Assembly: GCF_000003815.2 (NCBI RefSeq)
Contig: NC_049991.1
Location: forward strand, 7,506,485 to 7,529,215
Reading direction: 5' to 3'
Length of the DNA: 22,731 nucleotides
DNA from: Branchiostoma floridae
Lineage: Eukaryota > Chordata > Leptocardii > Amphioxiformes > Branchiostomatidae
The translations under genes were made by a program, and so were the position numbers. Under the pieces are notes generated by a model that had not been told where the DNA came from, ran no database searches, and saw only the letters and a program-made list of their open reading frames with translations. Shown piece after piece: positions 11,028 through 20,300 of the stretch. Each line of letters starts with the position of its first letter. Position 1 is the stretch's first letter.

Positions 11028-11348
11028 GATCACAAGCGAGAAGAGTCTGTGCGAATAACCTCTGCAGGGCTTCTCCATTGAGGTTGCTCCTACAGACCAT
11101 ATTGTAACAAGCTCTAGAGTCACGCCTCCTGTATTGGGGGTTATATTAAGTTATGCTCTAGTTCTATGATTGTTTTCCTACAGTGTATCTACTTAATATG
11201 ATGATGATTTTATTAGCTTTAGTGCACAACGATGGAATAAAGTACAACGAATGATATGTCTACTACTCATATAAGGAAGAAAAAACTCCACAAGAGACTA
11301 CATATTATGGAATGTACGTATCACCTTTAACACCGATTTTCTCCTGAT

Positions 11349-12427
11349 TCATATCTCACAAATCGTCGTCAGCGGGTTGTAGTGGAAGGTTCCCACTCTG
11401 AGTGGCTGCCTGTAACGTCAGGAGTTCCCCAGGGCTCTATACTTGGACCTTTGCTTTTCTTGTTGTATATTAATGACTTACCTTGTACAGTTGAACACTC
11501 GTCTGTTGCTCTATTTGCAGATGACTCCAAATGCTTTAAGGAAATCTGCAACTCAAACGACTGTTCTAAGTTACAAGATGATATTACTGCTATGTACAAA
11601 TGGAGTCTTACATGGAAGATGTCATTCCATCCTTCCAAATGCAAACTGTTACGTCTGACCCGTTCTAAGAAGCCAATCCTGTACACATATCATATATCTG
11701 ACTCTGTTGTAGCCTCTGTTACAAGTATGGACGACCTAGGGGTTATTGTGTGGCCAGATCTGTTGTGGGACAACCACATTGTTAAAATGGTAGCTAAGGC
11801 AAACTCCGTCCTGGGTTTCATCAAACGCACAATTGGTTTTGACGCTAACACTGACGTCCGTAAGGCACTGTACACCACATTGGTCAGAAGTATCCTAGAA
11901 TACTGTTCTCCATTGTGGTCTCCCCAGTCTAGGAAACTCATGTCCTTAGTAGAGGGAGTGCAGCGCCGAGCTACTAAATTCATTTTAGGTCCCCAGTCTA
12001 CCAGTCTACCGACTTAACCTACAAAGAAAGACTGGCAGCACTACAACTGCTACCACTCACGTACAGGCGGGAGGTGTGTGACATTATGCTTTTTGTCAAA
12101 TCGAGGTCAACTGTGGAGAAATATGTGTCATTTCCCACAAGGCCGACTAGAAGTATTAGATCCTTCATGCTTACTCCTATTAGATCTAAGACCTCAGCGT
12201 TCCATCATTCCTACATTCCTAGACTGGTAACAATCTGGAACTTGTTGGCTCCTGGCCTCCGTTGTATCGGACAGCTAGCAGCCAATCAGTCTGATGCGTT
12301 AGCATTCAAGTACAAGTTGGTAAAGTCTGCCTATGACAGACTCAGTTTACAATACTGTCTTGACCAACCTTGCACTTGGTCCACTTCTTGTGGGTGTGGC
12401 TCATGTGTGGCTTTGAGGCCGCGCTAG
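11349..12427 (+). pseudogene. Reverse transcriptase C-terminal fragment, frameshifted
   Basis: The first frame (11349-12001) holds the RT motifs SGVPQGSILGPLLFLLYIND (near 11415-11475) and the catalytic FADD at 11514-11525, then the thumb-like region with SILEYCSPLWSP and VQRRATKFI. After 12001 the frame shifts because cagtctac is duplicated in tandem (11994-12001 and 12002-12009). Removing the extra eight bases would make the reading continuous into 12002-12427, which codes YKERLAALQLLPLTYRR and ends at TAG (12425-12427). The N-terminal endonuclease and the first RT motifs are missing. This is a dead copy whose intact family would have replicated elsewhere in the genome. Confidence 0.85.
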
Positions 12428-12566
12428 GCAATAGTTTTATACGTAGTGCTACCCAGATTATGCTTTCCATATACTAAGTATATATGACCTGTATTATGAC
12501 CTGTATTGTATGTATTGATGTTGTTGCTTGTATGTTATTGATTTGTACGGTGTTATTTTTATGTGA

Positions 12567-12611
12567 GGGAGGGCAACTTGTAAAGGTTGTTCGAACCTGT
12601 TTTGCCCTCCC
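12567..12611 (+). repeat. Hairpin in the retrotransposon 3' end
   Basis: The arms gggagggcaa (12567-12576) and ttgccctccc (12602-12611) pair perfectly. Inside them aggtt (12584-12588) pairs with aacct (12594-12598) around a gttcg loop. The hairpin lies 21 bases before the (AAAT)6 tail, where a reverse transcriptase would be expected to recognise its own RNA. Confidence 0.75.
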
Positions 12612-12631
12612 AATCACTGTGTGATGAATTC

Positions 12632-12655
12632 AAATAAATAAATAAATAAATAAAT
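12632..12655 (+). repeat. (AAAT)6 tail of the retrotransposon
   Basis: Six AAAT units end the element, followed directly by target DNA (GATCTGACCCGC). Confidence 0.85.
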
Positions 12656-12892
12656 AGATCTGACCCGCAAGACCCAGCAACGCCAAACCGCCCTCACGTC
12701 AACTAAACGTTTGATTTGAAAAAAAATTACCAAAATGCACATCTCTTTGTACACTTTGTGAACACAAAAGACTTGATTGTAGCCACACCTGAGGGTAATG
12801 TTATCAGCATAGGCCCGGACATTGCAGTCGACACGTTAGCCTTCAAACATGTTATTATAAACTGAGAAAGGGTACTAATGTAGCTGAAAGGC

Positions 12893-12899
12893 TATAAAA
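12893..12899 (+). promoter_or_regulatory. TATA box of SLC35G copy 3
   Basis: TATAAAA in the context ggcTATAAAAGGG, the best match of the three copies to a TATA element. It lies 398 bases before the conserved 5' UTR donor. Confidence 0.5.
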
Positions 12900-12924
12900 G
12901 GGTTTTCTGAAGAGACCATAATAA

Positions 12925-13297
12925 GGTTAACTGTATCTGACAAAAGATGATGGTCTTCCTACTTGAAGTCAAAAAGAAAAAAAAGTTTCTGGCTGTAGTT
13001 TTAGCTGTACTAAGAAGCAGGCCCATCCCTTCGACAATCAGAAAGCTTTGAAAAAACCACAGAGAAGCCTCAGGAAAAACCGGACAAACTAGTCGACAGG
13101 ATAACTACATATTCAAGTCACGTACATGGATCTTAAGACTGTGTCGTAGCAAAATACCATTGATTGGTTTATGTCGTACGACGTGTTTCTTTTGATATTT
13201 ACATGTCGTTGATCACCTCAGCTAGAGTATTGATATGAAGAACGAATTTAAAAGTAAATGTAGTGGAGACAACATTCTATACAACATCTAGTGTAAC
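12925..13297 (+). other. Non-coding first exon (5' UTR) of SLC35G copy 3, start approximate
   Basis: The exon ends in the conserved donor AAC|GTAAGT at 13297/13298. Its last 155 bases differ from copy 2 at about two positions by eye. The 5' border is inferred from the TATA box. Confidence 0.45.
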
Positions 13298-13822
13298 GTA
13301 AGTACAATTCAATACCATTTCCGTACAGCCTTATTTTCGGCATAAATGGGGGGGGGGGTGTTCACACCAAGACGGCCTTATGTTCACAATGTTCACAAAG
13401 TTTTTAACATTGCCTCTCGAATTAGTTGTAACCGAACTTTTTGTCAGGCCAAGTCAGACACATTGTATTCAGCCATAGCATGAGACTACATACAGAGTGC
13501 TTTATATTAACAGGCTTTTACTAGTTTAGGACAAAACTGAATGCATTTTAATGTTCGCGAGACTAGTTGGCACTTTAACGTATAATGTGAAGTAATATGG
13601 ATGTTTTACTTCCAGCAATTAATGTCTTTCTGAAAATAACCCTAAGTTTAGGACTTCTTTTAAGTCAGGTTGACGATAACATAATATGACAGATTGTGCA
13701 TGAACCCACCAGTGACCCGAACGTTAATGACCAATATTAATTTGCAAACCCGTTCGACCACTTCCTTACTACTTGCCCCGATGTATGTGTCCTAAAGTAT
13801 TAGATCTACACGAAGTCTAGCC

Positions 13823-13995
13823 ATGGATCCAAAGCAAAAGATTCGTGATGATTACAACAGAGGTGACGAGACCCTTCAGAAACTATTTCACTCTTCAGAT
13901 GAGATAAAGGCCGAGCGACAAAACGACGATGCTGTCTCGACCTCTCTTTGCAACAAAGTAAGATACATATATTTTTGTATAGAAGTTCAAATAAT

Positions 13996-14033
<38 letters not shown>

Positions 14034-16220
14034 AGTCAGTCCATCCAGACTATGACAAACTACGCAAAAGAACTTAACGACAGAAGATATGACATATATC
14101 AAATGATCAAAGGCATGCAAACTACTGTATCGTGCTTTCTTGGTTACCTAGTGCATTTCTCTAAGCAGATGCAAGAATCCGTGTGGCGAATAATTAATTG
14201 ATGGTACATTGCTTATGGTACATGACTTACCAGATATGAATTACTCAAAAGCAAGCGCAAAACACTAAGACAAAGCCAGGTCCTTGCTTCTACTTGGAAA
14301 TTGAATTTGTTTGTAAGTTGAAACATTTTAGTCGTATATGAGCAATGACCTGCTCACCCATATATAGTGAGCAGGTGTTTAATTACTCATCTATGTTAAT
14401 GAAGGAACTTGCCTTCCATAATGATTATAACATTGAAAATAGTTTTCTAATGCTACTTTCCAACCCCATGGTGTCCAGTCGTGATCAATCATAAGTGCTT
14501 GCAAAGTGCTAAAAAATAATTTTACGAATTGTGTATGTTGTTTACGACGCGATCCTAAACATAAAGGAGTGTGACATGATTATGCCCCTTGCGTTTGGGA
14601 CTGGATCTGCATGCAGCGACACCTACTGCTGCAGTGCAATGAGGACCAGTCAGAGTTACGTTACGGAAGGTTACAGACGATCACCGAAACGTTGGTGGAA
14701 ATAGAAAAACAACGGTTGTGTAAAACGAGTATCTTTAGTGACGCTGTTTTTATAACAACGTTTATATCAATTGATATTGCGTATAATGAATTTCAAATAT
14801 CAGTTGACGCAAATCTTGTCCATCAGAAACAGGTTGGCGTAGCGGCCTGTCTGATGTCCGCCATCATTGCCGGCACTATCCCTTCCACCTCTCGGTACGT
14901 CCAGGACCGCGGCTACACACCTTACCAGATCATCTTCTTCAATGACTTGTTGATAAGTCTGGCTGCGCTGGGTGTCATCATTTACTACCGCACTGGCATC
15001 CATGTTTCCAGTTACAAACGACAAGCACAGCTCATCTTTCATGGAATTTTCCGGTTCGTTGGCCAGTTGTTCTTGGTGATGGCCTACCTGCAAGTACCTC
15101 CTGCCAACGCAGAGAACGTTTGCAACGCCAGCGTTCCGGTATTCGCCGCTATTGTGGCCGGAATCTTTCTACACGAGGTGAGCATGTTTACCGGTATATT
15201 GGGACATTTGTTGATTTCCGGTAAAGAACAGAAGAAACTACAATGGAATAAAGTATAAGAGAATGGTGACTCGCTGAATTATCCGCCATATTCCTTTGGC
15301 CTTCATTTTCAACCGAGACGGGGGCAGGTATCAACTTCCTGTCACCTTTGACCTACCAATGACGTAACACATCCCGAAGATCCATGCGAGTCACGGAAGC
15401 GGGTCGAATACTTCATCAAAAATTTGATGACTCACATTCTCTTGTGTTAACAATTTTCAATTCGCGTTCAATTCCTCCTGGTATATAACTGTTCAATGCA
15501 AGAAATATCCGTGTTAAAAAAGACCAAGAAAATGGGATGACACAAGAAAATCAACAATAAATAACTGCCTGTCTTAACCGAAAGTATGTTTCTTTTTTCA
15601 CTCAGATTCCCTCTTTAGCCGTCATCTTCGGAAGCATCTGTAACATCGCAGGGGTGATACTTCTTGGTTACGGAAGCTTTTACGAGCAGCTGTCACACAC
15701 AGAACCGCACACAAAACGCGCCGTTGTGGGATTCTCGTTGGCCGTGGCTTCAGCAATCATTAGTGCCTTCATCAACACAAACACAAGAAGTCTTCTCCAA
15801 AACGCCATCGTTCCGAAAAGACTGCTATGTGCATGCGCTCATGGACTTTGTAGCGTTTTGGCAGGTGTACTAGCGTGTATCTTCAGTTCAACGTGGCAAC
15901 TGGATGCCGTATCGTCTGGTGTTTTAGCTGTGAATGTGACAACACATGGGATATTCATAGCACTATTGTACGCCGGTCTGGAGTTTGTAGAAGTGAACAC
16001 GCAAAGCGCTCTGCGACAGCTGACCGCTTTGTCTGCATATGTTCTCCAGTGGGCGATTTTAGGATTAACACCGACAACATTTGAAGTTATAGGACTGGTC
16101 TGTATCATTGCAGGGACGTCGACAGTAGTCATTTTGGGGTTGGTAGAACGTTGGAAAGAAAGGAAGCGTGTATTTTTTGTTGCTAAAATGGGTTTCAATG
16201 ATAACAACATTGCAGAGTGA
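13823..16220 (+). CDS. SLC35G-like (EamA/DMT) ten-helix transporter, tandem copy 3; exons 13823-13957, 14827-15177, 15606-16220
   Basis: The predicted protein has 366 residues. It has the acidic N-terminus MDPKQKIRDDYN (residues 1-45), four helices in the second coding exon (46-162), and six helices plus a basic stretch (ERWKERKR) and a short tail ending NNIAE in the third. The start context is GCCATGG, and the exon likely begins at 13804 after TATTAG. Introns are phase 0: donors GTAAGA at 13958 and GTGAGC at 15178, acceptors ending 14826 and 15605. The tail is three residues shorter than in copies 1 and 2 and the stop is TGA instead of TAA. An alternative reading that starts upstream of 14827 and extends an open frame through the intron is less likely, because the CAG acceptor and the N-terminal exon are conserved in all copies. 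Substrate unknown. Confidence 0.82.
14000..14030 (+). repeat. (CT)15 microsatellite in intron 2 of copy 3
   Basis: An uninterrupted CT run. The aligned stretch in copy 2 (about 8292-8318) is short and interrupted (ctctcccgctctcgctctct), so the run has expanded in copy 3 or decayed in copy 2. Confidence 0.9.
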
Positions 16221-16478
16221 CCACATCAACTGTTGTATGGCCACTCTTACCTGCAATCTTACTCACTAATTAATGCTTGTCAAACCTGTGTCATTTTAAT
16301 TTATATGCATCATCATGCAAACATTTAGTTTTTAGATTATAAAATACATGGTTTATCTTCTTGCAAAAAGGAAATTGTAATTTCTTTCTGTGCAATTTGA
16401 ATATCAAAAACATGGAATCTTTAGCTTGTACACATTTGAAGAGAATATTCCTTTCATTGCTGTATAAAGTGAGTCAAC

Positions 16479-16484
16479 AATAAA
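16479..16484 (+). promoter_or_regulatory. Polyadenylation signal AATAAA of SLC35G copy 3
   Basis: AATAAA lies about 260 bases after the stop codon, in the same local context (aataaatgatg) as in copies 1 and 2. Confidence 0.5.
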
Positions 16485-16524
16485 TGATGACACTCGTCTT
16501 CTATCTTGTTAAAGTTACAATATA

Positions 16525-16761
16525 CAGTGAAACCTGCCCAAGCGATCACCTCTTCTTAGCGTCCACCTGGCCATTACGACCGATTTTTCTTGGTCCCGGC
16601 GGATGCATGTGCGTGTGCTTGCTGTTTGCCATTAACACAACGGAAACCATTTATACTATGTATCGGGCATGTTGTGAGTCGATACTCTTCTAACCGACCA
16701 CCTTTACAAATCGACCGCTTTTTCTCGGTCCCCGTGTGGTCGACTTAGCCAGGTTTGACTG
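16525..16761. mobile_element. MITE-like element with CAGTGAAACCTG ends and TA flanks
   Basis: The left end CAGTGAAACCTG (16525-16536) and right end CAGGTTTGACTG (16750-16761) are inverted repeats with one mismatch over 12 bases. TA flanks both sides (16523-16524, 16762-16763), as expected for Tc1/mariner/pogo-type transposition. The interior has related sub-blocks of the type cgacc-ttttt-ctcggtccc. It has no transposase frame, so it is non-autonomous. It sits exactly where homology to the 3' flanks of the other gene copies ends. Confidence 0.7.
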
Positions 16762-17323
16762 TATATGTGATAGGGAAGATTGGAATCCAGGGGAATTCGG
16801 AATTCTCCTAGGAGAGATTGGAATTCTAATTCTAAAATTATACTTAGTCTAGTTAAATTATACTAGCCCCCCACCAAGTATAAGACAACACTGAACAACC
16901 CGCAAATGCAGGTCAAAGGTCAGACTGGCCCACTCCTGTCACGTATTACACGTAGAGCACGAACAGGAACTTCAACTTTTTCTCTTGTCTATCATAGTGA
17001 GAGTGTTTTTCTTCGCAATTCTTGCCCGAGGGCTAATTGCAACATGAAACATATAGCATATGAAAGATTAAAGAAAGACTTTAGTATAGATAACAATGGT
17101 AAACAAGTGACAAGTGAATATTCTAATATGGACTGCTAATTATAAGAGCTACAACCTAAGAGTTTTACACATTGGGACGGATGGAAGTCCCGCGTGTCCT
17201 GTATCATTAGAAGGTCGTGTGTCACACTACGATGGTAAAGAAGAAAGGAGAGCGGTGACGTCAAAGACTTTGTCGACCTTCGATGACTTATCCACAATGA
17301 CCTGCCATACTTAGGATAAAGGT
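16762..17323 (+). other. Spacer and probable 5' UTR/promoter before the SLCO gene
   Basis: No gene is recognised; the open frames at 16906-17139 and 17114-17314 have no family signature. A 12-base palindrome (tctcctaggaga) lies at 16804-16815 among several ggaattc copies. A full cAMP-response-type site TGACGTCA lies at 17256-17263, 60 bases before the SLCO start codon. Confidence 0.4.
17256..17263 (+). promoter_or_regulatory. Candidate CRE (TGACGTCA) near the SLCO start
   Basis: A perfect 8-base CREB/ATF-type palindrome just before the first coding exon. A match of this length by chance in 500 bases is unusual but possible, and the transcription start is unknown. Related gtgacgtca sites also occur inside a later exon (around 21935 and 21984), which argues for caution. 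Confidence 0.3.
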
Positions 17324-20300
17324 ATGAGTGTTGAGTCAGAGAACAACACAAAACGGCAAAGTTCGAGCAAGCATTTTAGGACAGCTGGTATAAAAGAAAA
17401 CATGAGACAAACAAACGACAAACATCACGAAGAAGGTGTTGATTTGGTGGACAGTAGGTACGGTTGGGGATCATGTACTCCGGACGCTCTACAGGTATGT
17501 ATAAACTTGTTGTCCGAAACAGCTAGCCTTGATGTCGGACTGTTTTAGGGCTGAAAACAGTCTTGTATCCAGGTTGAAAACTGCCTAAGCCACAGCCAGT
17601 GGTTGTCCCCTCATTCTCTTCGTAATGTACCTCTATGTTGCACGGTCCTACACAGGACTCAAACACACAGGACAAAAATAAAGATAGCCGAATCTAGAGT
17701 CTAGGATCCTAGACTCCAGATTCGGCTATCTTTATTTTTAGTCCTGTGTCTTTTAATTTTACGATGGTCTTTTCATGCTAAAGCAAACAAGGCCGTTTGT
17801 GTAATACTATGTGTAAATGTTATATGTTGCGTTGTGTTGCGCTACAAGGACAGCATATTGGTAAGAATATAATGGGGTCAGCATTTTAAAATCTGTTAAC
17901 GTCTTTACAGGTGTTAAACAACGTAAAGGTAGCCTTGGCGTTCCTATGCTGTGCTATTTTTGCCCAGGCGATGTTGGGTAAGTGTCAATCACATGTGTCG
18001 TGCGATTGTGTTTCTGTCGTACGATATTTACAAGACTGAACGACAACTTTATCTTTTTACAAGATAGCTTAAGTTTGCAGGACATCATGTCCTAAGATGC
18101 CCCCAGTTGGCCGTCACGCTACAATGTTGGTGCAATTTTTCGATTCACTGGCCGGACACAATGTTCAGCTTGCCTTAGGCACATTTTCACAGGGTATCAT
18201 TTTAGGTCAAAGAACATGCTACGTGGCAACAACATGGATGTTTGTTTGCCGTTACCATATAAACTAACCTGTATTTGTAGAAAAATGTATATAAACGGGA
18301 CTAAATGAACAAAGAATTGAAAGCTATCAACAGTCGCCTTGACGTAGTGTGCAAAATATATATATCATGAAAGGTGTGTTTTCGGGAGTGGTAGGGAAAT
18401 CCGGCTGACTCATCCAAACCGCCAACTTATGACATCCGGTAGTATTCTAACTACAAAATGTATCAAAGGGCACTACCACTCGAGCTTTCATTGGGAAACT
18501 GTTATGTCTAGATGATTAGAATTTTGTGTTACATTTTGTCGTTGTACGTGCTGTGTTCACCTTGGTGAGGTTCTCTAGTGTGCATAGGCATTAAACAACA
18601 CAAAACGAGTCCGACAGATATTTGAGCTTGTCCAAAACAACAACATTGGGACCAAGGTTACTAACAGTACGCACCTCTGCATACCCTCTTACCTAATGAT
18701 AGCCCCTTTTCACGTCACCCTTTTAATCTTTTATGTCGCAGTTAACGTTTCAATAGATTTGAATTAAAGATCATTTTATTTCATGAAAGCCTCCACTTCT
18801 AAAGATAATTTTTTTCTTTTTTCTTTTCTTTTTTTTTTCTCAGTGAATGGGTTTGCCAGAAGTGTGGTGACTACGTTAGAGCGGCGTTTTGGACTGAGCA
18901 GTACAGATCTGGGCTCAATCATCGTAGCAAACGACGTGGCCAACCTGCTAGCAGCCATACCGGTAAAGGGCGTCACATGCCATGTCTACCATAAGTGTAG
19001 ACTACTAGAGTTAACAATCACCTAGTTTCATGTCATTCCGTGACCGTTGTGCGTCACGAATTTGTTGAAGGTTTCGTTAGTATTTATGATCAAAATTAAG
19101 ATACAAACGTTGTAAAGAATTCCTTTTAGCTCCCACTCTTAAATGGTTATGCAAGACCATTAATACAGAAGAAGCAGAATCTTCTAAAACGGCTTGAGTA
19201 ACTGGATCGCTATCCGCCCTCCCCCACTAAACAAAGCAATAGAAATAGAGAGATGATATGCCTATGGTTTCATTTTCTGACAATTTTGTTTTATTCTCTC
19301 TAGATTGGCTACCTCTGCGCAAAGAACAAACCACGCTGGCTGGGGTGTGGAATGGTGTTGATGGCACTGGGTGCGTTCATCTTCGCCCTTCCTCAGTTCG
19401 TTGCAGACCCTCGNNNNNNNNNNNNNNNNNNNNNNNNNNNNNNNNNNNNNNNNNNNNNNNNNNNNNNNNNNNNNNNNNNNNNNNNNNNNNNNNNNNNNNN
19501 NNNNNNNNNNNNNNNNNNNNNNNNNNNNNNNNNNNNNNNNNNNNNNNNNNNNNNNNNNNNNNNNNNNNNNNNNNNNNNNNNNNNNNNNNNNNNNNNNNNN
19601 NNNNNNNNNNNNNNNNNNNNNNNNNNNNNNNNNNNNNNNNNNNNNNNNNNNNNNNNNNNNNNNNNNNNNNNNNNNNNNNNNNNNNNNNNNNNNNNNNNNN
19701 NNNNNNNNNNNNNNNNNNNNNNNNNNNNNNNNNNNNNNNNNNNNNNNNNNNNNNNNNNNNNNNNNNNNNNNNNNNNNNNNNNNNNNNNNNNNNNNNNNNN
19801 NNNNNNNNNNNNNNNNNNNNNNNNNNNNNNNNNNNNNNNNNNNNNNNNNNNNNNNNNNNNNNNNNNNNNNNNNNNNNNNNNNNNNNNNNNCTGTATCTAT
19901 GCGTATATGGCACAACATGGTCTCTAAAATATCACATCATTTGGTGAATGTACTATTCATTCCTGTGAATTTGTAGGTATTTTCTATGCGTTCTCCATTG
20001 TGGGACCTGGCGTTGGGTATTTACTCAGCAGCGTGTTTCTGAACATACCAGGAGATCTGAAGTACAGGTAAAAATAACATCATACATTGGATATTTACTA
20101 GGGGTGTTCAGGACATGGAGCCTTGCATGGATGCAAACTTTAAAGACTTCTATCAATGCCCACCAAAGTTCTAGCCATTGGCATATTATTTTATTGCGAG
20201 CGAGGCTATTTTGAAAATCGGTATGTGAGGAGATTCCATGGGACAGACTATGGACAATCAAGGAGGTTAAAGTAAGGACAATACACCTCTTGCCAATGGC

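Larger units (their letters stand above)
11349..12656 (+). mobile_element. 5'-truncated CR1/Jockey-type non-LTR retrotransposon
   Basis: The element is 1308 bases long, with borders fixed by comparison with the uninterrupted site at 6895-6915. It starts inside the reverse-transcriptase frame (SYLTNRRQRVVV) and ends with a 3' untranslated region, a perfect 10-base-stem hairpin and an (AAAT)6 tail. The only flanking duplication is GAT (11346-11348 and 12657-12659). The 5' truncation, simple-repeat tail and absence of LTRs are typical of target-primed reverse transcription. CR1/Jockey group is judged from the RT motifs and is not a clade-level call. Confidence 0.85.

Noticed and set aside
14000-14030. 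CT run as a regulatory GAGA-type element
   Set aside because: It is intronic, not conserved in copy 2, and looks like ordinary microsatellite growth.
14611-14826. Open extension upstream of the helix 1-4 exon in copies 2 and 3
   Set aside because: Copy 1 lacks it because of the insertion, a CAG acceptor is present in all copies, and the phase-0 N-terminal exon joins directly. An alternative isoform cannot be excluded.
16906-17314. Two short + strand frames before the SLCO gene
   Set aside because: No domain, no link in frame to the SLCO start (an in-frame TAG precedes it), so likely UTR or spacer.
19258-19976. Long frames on both strands through the N gap
   Set aside because: They exist only because N codons cannot be stops.
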